Assembly: GCA_039583875.1 (NCBI GenBank)
Contig: CM077150.1
Location: 53,323,451 to 53,387,450 of the forward strand
Source of the DNA: Platanthera guangdongensis
Lineage: Eukaryota > Streptophyta > Magnoliopsida > Asparagales > Orchidaceae
DNA: 64,000 bases
Direction of reading: 5' to 3'
This document shows positions 45,160 through 56,661 of this stretch, in pieces (position 1 is the stretch's first letter; the number at the start of each line of letters is the position of its first letter). The position numbers and the translations under genes were made by a program. A model generated the notes under the pieces. It did not search any database, was not told the origin of the DNA, and saw only the letters and a program-made list of their open reading frames with translations.

Positions 45160-47937
45160 TGTCACAACCCGCATTTTCTCCGCATTAATGATATATCAAA
45201 GTAAGAGAAAATGCACGTCGTGATGCCACATCTGCAGGGATAACTGCAGACGCTCAGGAAAAACCCCAACTTAACACCTTTATGGAAGATTTATAAGTTA
45301 CTTAAAGAAAATCCAGTTTAAGTTAAGCGGTTAGCCGTATCCCTCGGCTCAGTTACTCATCTAATTCACGAGAAAAGATAATTATACATTGCAAAAAGTA
45401 CTTTATTTACAATATTAGACATCCTATATGAGTATAAATATCCTTAGAGGACAACTCATGGTATGCAAGACTCTAGATTTATAATAATAATAAAAGTTGC
45501 TTTTACAACCGTTAAATATAGTGATTTAGATTTTAAATATGGCATATATGAAGTATAAGTAGTAATTTTTATACTTTGAAATATCTAACATGCAATCTAG
45601 CATAAACCTTCCCAGAGAGTAAGTAAAAACAACCACAAAGCGGTAAACTAGCAGATAGCAAAGTATTCAATATTTCAAAAGAAAACTACCAGTGAGCATC
45701 AACAACCTGACACAAACCCACTGAAAGTATGCAAGTCTAAACTAAAAACAAAACAAAAAACTACCTCACAATGGTGAGGAAAACTACTGCAACAACTATA
45801 GTCCACAAGCTACTACCCAACTCAGTCGCTCAACTGGCTACAGCCCTGAACCTGAGACATTCAAAATAAGAACATCTCAGCAAGTAAATACAAGTGGCAA
45901 GGAAATAAACAGGTAAAGGTACAAAGGCAAGAAGGGTTTATCAAACCTGTCTATAAGAAATGCTGAAAACCACAGCTGATTAGCCAAAAAAAACAACTAA
46001 AGTAAAAGTCTGTAATAAAGAAGTTAAATGAAGATTTGCAAGAAGTGTGGAACGAAGCCATGCTTCGACAAAATCTGCAAGGATTAACATAAAATAGCAT
46101 AGCCTGATCTAGGAAGTAAATGGAGCACAAAACAGCTCGAAAGCATGAATCATTAACATTGGAAAGACCAACCAGGCTGTAGTTAGTGACCAATTATCCC
46201 ATACCAGGCTCCCAGACCCAAACATCCCACAAGAGTCACTGTTGTGGTGACCACTTGTCCCAACCCAATCCAACAGTCCTCAAAAAAGAGACCAACAAAC
46301 ACCAAGTGTAATGATCCACAAACCGACATCCAGTTGGTGGTCCTTTATCCACTACCAACCTTCATAGCCGAAGAAACAACATAAACAAACACCCCAAACC
46401 AAAACCCAAGACTAAATTCCCTGAAATACCCAAACAAGCCCTAAAATCACTCTAAGGACCATACATGATGAATACTACACGAAACGACAAAATTTCCTAA
46501 GTCTGGCCAAATTCGGCGAGTATACCCGACGAACCACAAGGATACTCGATGAATTTCACAACACTCGATATACTCAGCGAATGCTACACGATACTCGACA
46601 AATCAACCAATGATACTTGACGACTTCCCGTGATACACGCCGAAATTCCCTTAGCTTCACCGGCCACTCAATACTTATAAGCCTAGATTATATACGGCGA
46701 TTCATCGATTATACTCAACGAATCGGGCTCCTCTCGATATCACACTGTCGATACTCGACGAAAATGACTTGACTAACTCTCATTTACTCGACGAATCTGA
46801 CTTATGCTACTAAACTATACTCAACGAATCTCACTAAGTCTAATTCCTTATATTCGACGAATCTGCCTTAACGAATTCTTATACCTATTTCATACTCGAC
46901 GAATTTACCCAGCATATACGCCAAATTTTCCTTAGGCTGAACTATGATATTCGACGATTCTATCCTCGATACTCGCCGAATCCTACCATCGATACTTGAC
47001 AAATCCACTATACGATATAAGCTAAATTTTACTTAAACCCATTCACCTAAACCCCATGGCTTGGCCGAAAACCTACACTACCCTAAGGGGTTCTTCCAAA
47101 GCTCATCCTATACTACTCCTACTCTTTAAGGGCGAAGGAAGAGGAAGGAAACAATGGATTGAAATTGACATGCAAGGAGGAAATCACTTCCTTGAAAACT
47201 CCGGAAAGACGGCTCCGCTCGCACCGTGAAAAGGATAGGCCGCCAAAAGATCCCAACAACGTTTCCTGAAACTTTTGGAGGAGAAAAGAGGTCAAAATAA
47301 CTAACCCTAACACCTAAAAATGAGGAATCAGGAAGATCTTACTACGATCGGGCAGATCTCAGTGAGAGCTTTCCAAATCTCTACTCTATCGAGGAATCCG
47401 ACCACCAGATCGCTGGGAAACACCGACCGAAGGCATGCAGAACGCCGCTCCTTTCTATTTCGCAAAAACAACCAACGCTCGGTTCGGGAAGATGATGAAT
47501 AGGAATAGCGTTGACGTGACTGATTTCTTCCTATTTATACTTATAATTATATATATATTATTAATTAAATAACATCAAAATGACCCAAAAGCCAAACCAA
47601 CTCATAATCTTACAAATCCCACCGTATCTAAATACCGACACTATGATCTAACAGAGAAGTTGAAATACCATCCAAAAAACCAAACCTGGGTAAAACACAC
47701 TCGAAGACAAAACTCCAGCACATCCCTATAAAAGCTCCGCCGAGTCACCAAAATAGACCCGACTCGCGAGGGAAGATGCACAAAAACCAAAACAAACCAA
47801 CCACGCAGAAAACCTACTAAGCAAACCCATGCTCCAATAATTGACGCTCGTTAACTATGTGTCAACGTAATTCCCTGATGTGAAAAATACGTCACTACGA
47901 GAATTAAAATAAACACCGAAAAATCAGGGGCATTACA
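45160..47937 (+). mobile_element. Ty3-gypsy solo LTR (2778 bp) with perfect target duplication
   Basis: Ends TGTCACAACCCGC...CAGGGGCATTACA, flanked by GAGGT at 45155-45159 and 47938-47942, an exact 5-bp duplication. No internal coding domain or primer site, so this is a solo LTR left by LTR-LTR recombination. Chromovirus-like LTR termini; orientation inferred as plus from ACATCTCAGCAAGTAAA (45870) and a TATTTATA near 47532. It lies in the 3' ORF of the family C element and is younger than it. Small open frames inside it are not genes. Confidence 0.9.
46505..47030. repeat. TACTCGACGAAT motif array in the gypsy solo LTR
   Basis: About twenty ACTCGACGAAT-like units, mostly one orientation, with CpG-loss variants (TACTCAACGAATC, ACTTGACAAATC). 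The same core as in the family C copia LTR although the elements belong to different superfamilies. Confidence 0.82.
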
Positions 47938-50201
47938 GAGGTGGAGGCATTGGATCAACATTGCTATGGTTTTTGAAGTGTGTCCTCCTTCTAGTGCAAG
48001 CCAACTTGTACTTGTTCCATTCCCCTTGGTCATAGTATATTTCACTCTTTTTTCCTCTGAGATCGACCAAGGAAAATCTATCCAAGATGATTCCTCTTGA
48101 AACTAGACTCCACACCTCTTCCATTCTCTATCTCTGGCAGACAGATCTCTGGCAGAGTCTGATCTTGCAGCAGATGGACCTTCACCATACATTCTATTCT
48201 TGTAGACTGGAGCAGAGGGAATCTCTTCAATAGCAGTAGCAGCAGTGTCTTGAAATAATTCATGTATGTTTGTCCATTTTGAGAGTAATCATCAGGAGGA
48301 CGAACTTCAACAGGAACGGGCACAACAGGTGCTTGCAAGCTTGTCAACTGACCATATAGCCACATGCAATTGTCATAGCCGTAGTCAGTAGTCATTTTGA
48401 AGTTTTCTACATGGCAGCTTCAACGAAAATCAGCTATGCTTTCATAGCCTCCTTCCACTTTCTGACATCAACAATGATAACATTAGAATAAGCAGGAAGA
48501 GTTCTGCCAAAGTGAGCCATAGATCTATTGTGGGCATCTATCATTGTCTTTGCATTTGTGTCAAAATTATCAACAGTTTATTTGGTGTATTTGAGGCCAT
48601 CCATGTTAATCTTTATGGATTTTCCCCCTCAACAAATAGTAAGTCAAGCTTGGTGTCAAGTGCTTCAATTGAATTTTAACTTCAGCAAGGCCTTTGTTAA
48701 CATCTTGCTCGGTCTCTTTGACCTTGTCTAGAACTTTCTTCATTGTCGCTTCATACTGCGTTTGCTGTCCTGCCAACATGACCTCTATTGTCTTTATAAT
48801 TGAACTATCAACACCGGAGGTGGCAACCGTCTCAGAAGAAATATCTAGGAGAGAAGGCAGATCTTCATCGTGAGACTCATATATCAGAGATAATCATGGT
48901 TTAGAACTCAACAAAGGCACTACAATAACTAAGATAGGTGTATGCTCCTTTGCATCTCCTTCCTCATCAGAACATCAACTACCTCCTCAGGAGAATTGGA
49001 GGTATACCTGTTGCCTTGGCTACTCCCTTTTCAAGGTTGCAGATAAACCTGTCAACCTTAGTAGCAACTGTTATCGATGGCCTAGTCACCTCCCCCTCAA
49101 AAGATGAAGCAGGAACAATCTCTGGGAGAGGGACAATCAGGTTCTCTATTGAAACTAGCTCAGACCCATCATTAACATTATCAGCATCTTTGGGCTCATT
49201 AGCAACAATCATTTCCTCATCAAAATCTATCTCATAGTCATCCACAGTCAAATCATCATCAACTGCAGCATCCTCAACCTCAGCAGGCACTAACTCCTCA
49301 ACAATAGTCTGAGCAATCTGAGCAACCTCTGTCAGAAGATTCTCTGGCTCTGGAAATGGAAATGGACTCTCTGCAACTGAAGTAATAGCTGGCTCACCCT
49401 CAGATCCTGCACACCATCTATCAGGGGCTTCATTGGGGTGTGGAGTAGGAATCCTATCCTCAGGAGCCTGATCTTCCTCCTCCACAGGCAAGTATGGGGC
49501 TCCCCTTGCCTCAAGTTCCTTTTTCCCACCTTGAGAAGATGGTAGAGCCTATCTTCCTTAGATGATGGATAAACACTCCTTTGGTCATATCGAACTTGTC
49601 ATGGTCCATTTGATTCACGTACAAGCAGATAATCCTCCCAAGATGGGAGTGCAAAGGCTGTCCTTGATCTTTCAAACAACGATACACCCCAATCAAGTTT
49701 CTTCCTGCAGATGATGGCACCAAGAGTCTTGAACATTTCTGTAGAGAGATAGTCGTGGGAACCAGTCTTACACAAGAACACATTACCCATGATGTCGGAA
49801 AGAAGCTTGCTTTCTTCATTCATCCCTTTTCGCTTGACTACTTTTGTGCCTCTAGGCAATCCACAGAACAAAAGAGCAGTAGAGAAATCACCCTCATTGA
49901 GGTAATCTGCCTTTTCATAAACTAGAAGCCGCAAGTACCAAGTGAGGAGTGAAGCTTTCACCTTGACCTTTGTCTTCTGAACCAGGCTCTTAATGACTGT
50001 GCCTTCATGATACAGATTGGCATTCCGGAAGAATTCAAGAATTTCCATGTCGAGGACCTTGCAAGGGTGTTCTAAAACAAAGGAAAGTACTGCAGTCTCC
50101 AACATTAGTAAAACATTTTTGAACTCATCAGAAGCATCAACAATGCCTGTGTGAACAAGTTCTCCTCCCCCTAGAAAATCACTTGTGCTTTTGGGAGCCA
50201 A
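47938..50201 (-). pseudogene. 3' ORF of family C copia element (plant transposon-protein-like domain)
   Basis: On the minus strand the N-terminal part begins MAPKSTSDFLGGGELVHTG at 50201, where the start codon is now TTG, probably a lost ATG. The first ~200 residues (to 49599) are homologous to the 3' ORF at 61177: FLCKTGSHDYLSTEMFKTLG aligns with LSKPGGHDRVSAHMFGLM. After a frameshift comes an acidic middle part (49491-48979: EEEDQAPEDR, DDDYEID-like runs), then further broken frames to the C-terminal LACTRRRTHFKNHSN at 47950. The solo LTR splits the last codons. Gene order pol then 3' ORF is that of SIRE-type elements. Molecular role unknown. Confidence 0.72.
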
Positions 50202-50710
50202 TGAGAATGCTGAATCTGTAATGAACTAGATTTCTGAACTTGGTTGGAGTCGGCGACAGTGTGGTTTCGGGAAAACACCACGAGAAGAAACTGCCGGAAA
50301 TCCTTGCTGAACTGTCGGCTAGGTTTAGGAAGTAGTTCATCGCCCTAATCGAGGAGGAACGAGCCTAGACCATGGAGGAAGAAGATCCAGTTGTGTGGGA
50401 GCCAAATAGTCATGATTTCTGATTCGGCGAGTCGGTTGAGGATTTCATCGAAATTGACTATGTGGTTGCCCCCTAGACTATATATATTAATTTTAAAATT
50501 ATCTAGAAGGCGCGTACCTGAATTCGTGGCTCTTAAGATCCAATATAGTAAGATAGAAATTTTGCATAAGTTGAGTTCGACGAGATTCACTAGATGCAGA
50601 GTCTTATTCGGCGAGTGTACACTGATATCTGATGAATCAGCGAGTTTGTCATCCGATATTCGCCGAATTTACCTTGGAAATTTCCTGCCATTCCAAAGTA
50701 GTTCCTGAGT
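50202..50710 (-). promoter_or_regulatory. Spacer with motif cluster and TATA-like box upstream of the 3' ORF
   Basis: Between the end of RNase H (about 50711) and the 3' ORF the minus strand holds four motifs of the type found in this family's LTR: TTCGACGAG (50576), ATTCGGCGAGT (50606), GATGAATCAGCGAGT (50630) and GATATTCGCCGAATT (50654). A TATATATAG follows at 50479-50487. This looks like an internal promoter; no experimental support is available. Confidence 0.5.
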
Positions 50711-53197
50711 GAGTCCTTCTTCAAGAGTCCATGTTTAGCATGCCTAGTTCCATTTTGAAAAAATGAGAACTTGGCCTCGTACAGTGGCTTCATAAAATTA
50801 TCGCGATCAGCTTGTCCGTCGGGACATAGCTGAGAGCTATGTCTTTGTTCTCCACATGCTCCCGGATGGAGCGATATCGCACCTCTATGCGCTATGTCTG
50901 GTTGTGAGAGACTTGATTATTTGTTATCACTATTGCACTGGATGAGTCGTAATACTTAGTAATTTCCTTGAACTTTAGGTTGTAGTCTTCCAGTTGATTA
51001 CTTATCCATAGAAGCTATGTGCAACAACAACCCGTAGAGATATACTCTGATTCGACAATAGAAGTTGCCACCAATTCTGCTTCTTACTGCTCCATGAGAT
51101 AAGATATCTTCCAAGGAATTGACACATCTCGGAAGTGCTTTTCCTCCCATCCCTGCTTCCTACAAAATCAGCATCTAAAAAACCAATTAGATTGACATCA
51201 TTATTTCTTGGGTACCATAAGCCAAGATTGGGTGTACCTTTAAGGTATCTTAAAATTTGCTTTGCGGCAATGTAATGAGATTCTTTAGAGTTCACCTAGA
51301 ATCTAGTACATACGCATGTTGAAAATATTATATCTGTCTACTGGCAGTGAGGTCGAGCAAGATCCATTATGCTTCTATAATTGGTTTTATTAAAAAGTTT
51401 CCCTTTCTCATCCTTGTCCAGAGACACAGTTGAACCCATTGGAGTCCTCATAGAGGTTGCATTCACCATTCTGAATCTCTTAAGAAGCTCCTTGGTGAAC
51501 TTCATCTGAGAGATAAAAATTTCATCTTCAGATTGTTTCACCTGAAATCCTAAGAAATACTTCAGCTCTCTCATGTTGCTCATTTCAAACTTCCCTTGAA
51601 TAAGTATGGAAAACTTTTTACAAAGGTTGTCTTCCGTAGATCCAAAATAATACAATTGATATAGATTTGCACTAGCATAATCTTGTCTTTTACTTCCCTA
51701 AGAAATAATGTCTTATTTTTCTTTCCTTTGGTGAACTTATTCTCAAAAAAAATCTAGACGTCTCATACCAAGCTCTGGGAGCTTGCTTTAAACCATACAG
51801 AGCTTTATTTAAGAAATAAGCATAATCAGGGAAATTACAATTAACAAAACCTGGGGTTGCGCTACATACACTTCCTTTTTCGGATTCCCTTTGAGGAATG
51901 TTGACTTCACATACATTTGGTAGACGGTGAAGCCTTTGAGGGAAACATATGCAAGAAACAACCTGATCGCCTCGAGCCTAGCCACTAGAGCAAATGTCTG
52001 ATCGAAGTCGATCCCTTCTTCTTGTCTGTATCCTTGAGCAACAAGCCTTACTTTATTCTTGATAATGACTCCATTTTTGTCCAGCTTGTTTCTGAAATTC
52101 CACTTGGTGCCGATCACGTTCTATCCCTTGGGCCTGGGTACCAACTCCCAGACTTTGCAACGTTCAAACTAATTGAGCTTCCCTTGCATTGCCAAAATCC
52201 AAGAAACATCCCATTTTCCTTCTTCAAATTTCTTCAGCTCAACCTGAGATAGAAAACTAAGATGCATAATCTCATTAGCTGTACCACTTTTGGTTCTAAC
52301 TCAGTCACCTAGCTCTCTAATGATTTGATCAACATGGTGATCTCTTAGGTGTCTGAACACAAGATTTCTTCCTCTGTCGCCCGCAGGTTGTACAACATCC
52401 TGCGCATTCTCTGGGGTTGGTTTATCTTGTTGTTCTTCATCCACCAAGCCTAGATCGACGATCTTGACCGAGATTGGAATCTCTTACTTGACAGCTTCAT
52501 CCAAGCTTAGTTACTTGAACCTGGTACCTACATCTGCACCAATAACACTAATTGAGCTGCGTTGCAGCAGGTTTGTCTTATCAAATACGACATTTATTGA
52601 CTCTTATACCACCAGAGTTTTCTTATTGAAAATCCTATATGCCTTACTATGACAACTATAACCTACAAAATACCTTCAAAATATTTTGTTACAAACTTGG
52701 TGCGGTAATACTTAACGAAGCATTTACTTCCAAAGATTCTAAAATAGGACACAATTGATTTTCTGCCCTTCAATAGCTCATAGGGGGTCTTATGATAGCT
52801 TTTGTTGATAAGTGCTCTATTTTGCACGTGACAAGCTGCGTTGACTGTTTCAGCCCATAAGTACTCCAGAAGTGAAGCGTCGTTCAACATAGTTGCACAT
52901 GATTTAATTAGGGTTCTATTCATTCTCCCAGCAACTCCATTTTACTGTGGAGTGCATGGGGAGGAAAACTCATGAAAGATACCTTGACTTTCACAAAAAT
53001 TTTGTCATTGCACCAGTCTAAAACTTTGTTCCATGATCACTTTTGATGTTGACCACTGAGCAGTTCAATTTGTTCTGAATTTGCTGGACAAAATTAGTGA
53101 AAGAATCAAAGGTGTCTGACTTGTGTTTCAGAAAGAATACCAAAATAAAATGCGAGTAGTCATTAACAATTACCAGCATGTAGACCTTACATCCTTG
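50711..53197 (-). pseudogene. Family C copia pol (integrase, RT, RNase H), broken
   Basis: On the minus strand: integrase core from about 53197 (VYMLVIVNDYSHFILVFF, SDHGTKF, then the E-containing region, NRTLIKSCATML, AETVNAACHVQNRA), connector, RT ([52 protein letters not shown] where [10 protein letters not shown] is usual, MRELKYFLGFQVKQ), RNase H ([30 protein letters not shown], then ELGMLNM at the end). The YVDD box region (about 51660) is disrupted. Many frameshifts and stops. Gag, protease and the integrase zinc region are absent past 53197. Confidence 0.84.
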
Positions 53198-53359
53198 TAG
53201 AAAGTAGCGAATAAGAAAGAACAAACGGATAGACTTTTTGAATAATTGAAATTTTATTATCCAAAAAGATATCATTTACAAAGGTATGACCTCCCTTATA
53301 TAGAATGGAGAAGATATGAGAGAGAGTATACAAACAATGTGGGACTAAACATTTACAGT
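53198..53359 (-). other. LTR-like promoter fragment between two copia elements
   Basis: The minus strand reads TTTAGTCCCACATTGTTTG, then TCTATATAAGGGAGGTC and a T-rich stretch. The TCCCACATTG plus TATATAAGG combination is common in plant LTR promoters. It replaces the expected pol 5' part of family C and borders the family A LTR. Source element not identified. Confidence 0.45.
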
Positions 53360-53502
53360 TGTTGGGTACATTGGTTTAAATGTACCTGATTTGAAGAAGC
53401 CTCACCCAACTCAATGATATACATCAAATGTATTTGATGTGTTTTTGAGTTACTTGTGCAGGTTAAGTATTTGCAGGACTGAAGCAAAAATTTCTAAGTC
53501 CA

Positions 53503-54380
53503 TGTGTCGACACCCAGAGGGAAAGTGTCGACACTTAAGAAGACTTGTGTCGACACCCAGGCAAGCAGTGTCGACACTTGGAGTCATTGTGTCGACACCT
53601 GGGATGCAGAGTCGACACCAGATACAAAGTGTCGACACAAGGAGCTGTGTCGACACTCAATGAAGAAAGTACAGTAAAGCTGTATCGATACTTAACAGCA
53701 GTGTCGACACCTAGAAGAACTGTGTCTACACTAGAAAGTGTCGACACTTGGAGCTGTGTCGACACTCAGCAAAAGTCAGCAGAGACTAAGTATAAGTGTC
53801 GACACCAAGAACAATGTGTCGACACTCAACAGAAGAGTCAACACCTAAAGTAAGTGTCGACACCCAGAACAATGTGTCGACACTCAGCTGAAGACTCTAC
53901 ACTTGAAGAAAGTGTCGACACATGGAGCTGTGTCGACACTTAGCAAAGAACAGAAAGATCATCAAATTATTCTAAGTACAAGTGTCGACACTAAGGGAAT
54001 GTGTCGACACTCAGCTGAAGTCTCAACAGAAGAATCAAGTGTCGACACAAGGAGCTGTGTCGACACTCAGCAAGTATCAACATAGAAGACTATGTGTCGA
54101 CACCAAGAAGCAGTGTCGACACTTAACAGATTCAACACAAGAAGTTGTGTCGACACAAAGGAGATGTGTCGACACTTAGAAGAATTCAGCAAAAGCTAGA
54201 AGATCAAGTACTTGTGTCGACACTCAATTTCAGTGTCGACACATGGAGAAGAATCTGTGTCGAGACATAGTATCTACAACACAAGGAGTTGTGTCGACAC
54301 CTTGTAGACTTGTGTCGACACTTACACAACTGTGTCGACACTTGGTCTATAAGTGTCGACACTTAAAGACAGAAAGTCTC
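53503..54380. repeat. GTGTCGACAC palindrome array, right LTR
   Basis: About thirty exact GTGTCGACAC palindromes, plus variants such as GAGTCGACACC and GTGTCGAGACA. Many are arranged as pairs ~12-16 bp apart (GTGTCGACACaaggagctGTGTCGACAC style). Dispersed rather than strictly tandem. Open frames across it on both strands are by-products. Confidence 0.92.
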
Positions 54381-54515
54381 GACACTTTCAGACAGTTAGA
54401 GATTTTCAAGAATTGACTGGATGACTTGACAGCTGCCGTTCCAGCCGGTCTACAACACCTGTCAGAGATGTCAGAATTCAGTTATGGACCGGACCAGCCG
54501 TTACCATGAAGAAGG

Positions 54516-54527
54516 CCTATAAATAGG
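54516..54527 (+). promoter_or_regulatory. LTR TATA box
   Basis: CCTATAAATAGG, 140 bp after the last palindrome. Transcription expected about 30 bp downstream. Confidence 0.68.
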
Positions 54528-54914
54528 CTCATACAGTTTACAGAAACTGTTGTTCAGATTGTTGTTCAAGTATATGATCAAGTATCAAATCAAGAAGATC
54601 TAGCTGTCTAAGTGCAGATCTAAGAAGTTGGAGAGAGAGGCTCCATCCAAGAAATCAGCCTCTGGAACTAGGCTGAGAAGAAGGGTTCAGATATATTCTG
54701 GATCTTAAGAAGCAGAGGTCAAGGATCAACTGCAGAAGGAGACAATCTTATTCAGTTCTACTTTCAAGAAGCTTTGAAGAAAGCTAAGTCAGATTGAATC
54801 CAGCTGAGTTCTTCCAAGAACTCATCAAGAAACTCTCAACTCCCCTCTCTTGGTTCTGAGTTGTGAGTTATCATTTGTATTATCATTTTTAACTTGTAGG
54901 ATCCTTTGGATCTG

Positions 54915-55085
54915 AGTGATTGTAAGCCTGAAATTATAAAGGCTGAGGGTAGGGCTTGAGAGCCTGAGTGTAGGAGATTGAAATCTCTGAGTGTAGGCCT
55001 TGGTGGCTGAGTGTAGGCCTTGGTGGCTGAGTGTAGGCCTTTGTGGCTGAGTGTAGGCTTTGTGGAAAAGCTGAGTTGTAAGGCT
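54915..55085 (+). repeat. TGAGTGTAGG minisatellite in LTR leader
   Basis: Seven or so copies of CTGAGTGTAGG followed by CCTTGGTGG-like spacers, about 20 bp period at its most regular (55000-55060). Confidence 0.82.
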
Positions 55086-55376
55086 TTGGGCCTGAGGTGT
55101 AGGAACCAGTTTGGGTTCTGAGACAGTGGAGGAGTTTGGCCGAATCTAGTACACTGCTAGATAGGCGAAGGGGAAAGTGGATGTACCCAAGCTTGGGGAA
55201 CCACTATAAAACTCTGTGTCTGCTGTGGTTGTGCTGTGATTGTGAATGCTTGTGTGATTGCTGTGCAAAAGTAGTATAGATTCTGTGATATAACTGATTG
55301 CTGCCATTAAAGTTTCAAAAAGAATTAGGTCACCTATTCACCCCCCTCTAGGTGTTTAGGTACTATATCTTTCAAG

Positions 55377-55388
55377 TGGTATCAGAGG
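55377..55388 (+). other. Primer binding site
   Basis: TGGTATCAGAGG, 2 nt from the LTR end; initiator Met tRNA type. Confidence 0.9.
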
Positions 55389-55479
55389 GAGGTTCCTCAA
55401 AAAGGACTAACAGTCTGAGGAGATCCTGATTGGCAGATTCAGTCTAAGGTAAATTACAGATTCAAGAAAATCAAGAAAC

Positions 55480-56661
55480 ATGGGTTCTTCTGAGAATCAC
55501 AAGGAATTGGGTTCCATGAAATTACCTATATGCAGAAAGGAAATCTTTGGGATCTGGAAGGAAAGGGTAAGGCTGTTTATGGAAGCCTCAGACCCTAGGA
55601 TATACATCACAGTAAAGGAAGGGCCTTATGTGCCCATGAAGATATCAGTTCTAGATGCAAATCAGAGAACTCCAAAGGATTTCTCTGAAATGACTAAGGA
55701 TGAGATTGTCCTAGCCACCATGGACAAGAGGGCACAAAACATTATAGTGAGTGCCATAGATGATGCAACTTTTCAGAATCTAATACACTGTAAGACAGCC
55801 AAAGAGATGTGGGACACTCTTATTGTGTATATGGAGGGTTCTGAAGAAGTTAGACAAGATAGAAAATCCTTGCTAAATCAGGAGTATGAAAGTTTTAGAC
55901 AAGGAAAGGGTGATAGCATAACTGAGTGCTATAAGAAGTTCTACAGAATAGTGAATGAACTCATGTCTTATGGAAGAGAGTTCAGTAATTATGAACTAAA
56001 TGACAAGTTCCTAAGGTCCCTAACTAAAGATTGGGACACAAAGATTTGTGCCATAAGAGAAATGGCTAAGTTGGGAGAAATTCCTCCACCTACACTGTTT
56101 GGCAAGTTATTGTCTTATGAAATGCAATTGACAGTGAGGAAAGAGGAGGAGAAATCAACAAGAACTGAACACAAGGAAAGAACAGTAGCCTTCAAGACAG
56201 AAGCCTCCAGAAAGTGCAGGAATAAGTCACCAACTCCACCTCCAAAGGTAGTTGAATCAGAGTCAGATGAGTCAGTCAGCACAAAGTCTGAAAGCAGTGA
56301 AAGTGATGAAGACTTTGCTGCCTTCACTAGACACTTTCAGAAATTCTTGAAGAAGAAACAATGGAGGACAAGGCCTTCTACTTCAAAAGGAAAAGAAGAT
56401 TTTTATCAGGATAAAAAGGCTTCAAAGAAGGACAGGAAGAGGACTAAATCTAGCAAGGCAACTGGTTCTAAGATAGTGTGCTATTGCTGCAATAGACAAG
56501 GCCATGTTATTGCAGATTGTCCTGAAAAGAGAAAGGAGTCTAGTGACAGGAAGAAGACTCATTTCAAAGGCAAGAAAGAGAAGTCTTTTGTTGCCAAGAA
56601 GAGAAGACTCTATCAGATATCTCTTCTTCAGAAACTGAGTCTGATGCTGAGGCATACATAG
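55480..56661 (+). CDS. gag: Copia gag with zinc knuckle (frameshifted at its end)
   Basis: 393 codons from ATG 55480. Residues 1-230 are the copia gag domain (FGIWKERVRLFMEA, CKTAKEMWDTL, SLLNQEYESFRQGKGDSI, LTKDWDTKICAIREM). A Ser/Glu-rich linker follows (260-290), a Lys-rich basic stretch (300-330), and a perfect zinc knuckle CYCCNRQGHVIADC at about 334-347 for RNA binding. The frame ends at 56661 after a shift near 56605; the original frame continues as SETESDAEAYIGLF into the next ORF. The start is chosen because it lies ~90 bp after the primer site and matches the left copy. The product would form cytoplasmic particles. Confidence 0.9.
   Translation: MGSSENHKELGSMKLPICRKEIFGIWKERVRLFMEASDPRIYITVKEGPYVPMKISVLDANQRTPKDFSEMTKDEIVLATMDKRAQNIIVSAIDDATFQNLIHCKTAKEMWDTLIVYMEGSEEVRQDRKSLLNQEYESFRQGKGDSITECYKKFYRIVNELMSYGREFSNYELNDKFLRSLTKDWDTKICAIREMAKLGEIPPPTLFGKLLSYEMQLTVRKEEEKSTRTEHKERTVAFKTEASRKCRNKSPTPPPKVVESESDESVSTKSESSESDEDFAAFTRHFQKFLKKKQWRTRPSTSKGKEDFYQDKKASKKDRKRTKSSKATGSKIVCYCCNRQGHVIADCPEKRKESSDRKKTHFKGKKEKSFVAKKRRLYQISLLQKLSLMLRHT

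Larger units (their letters stand above)
53360..55374 (+). repeat. 5' LTR of family A, right copy (2015 bp)
   Basis: Starts TGTTGGGTACATTGGTTT, ends ACTATATCTTTCA. U3 holds the GTGTCGACAC array, then a GCCGGTCTACAACACCTG/GGACCGGACCAGCCGTT stretch, the TATA box, and a leader with TGAGTGTAGG repeats. Near-identical layout to the left copy at 465-2501. Confidence 0.93.

Noticed and set aside
45951..46193. Small open frames in the gypsy solo LTR (also 47119-47313, 47320-47502)
   Set aside because: Inside an LTR with clear termini and target duplication; no homology.
53503..54380. CRISPR-like appearance: short repeats with ~20-45 bp spacers
   Set aside because: The repeat is only 10 bp and perfectly palindromic, spacers are irregular and related, the context is a plant LTR, and no cas genes exist.
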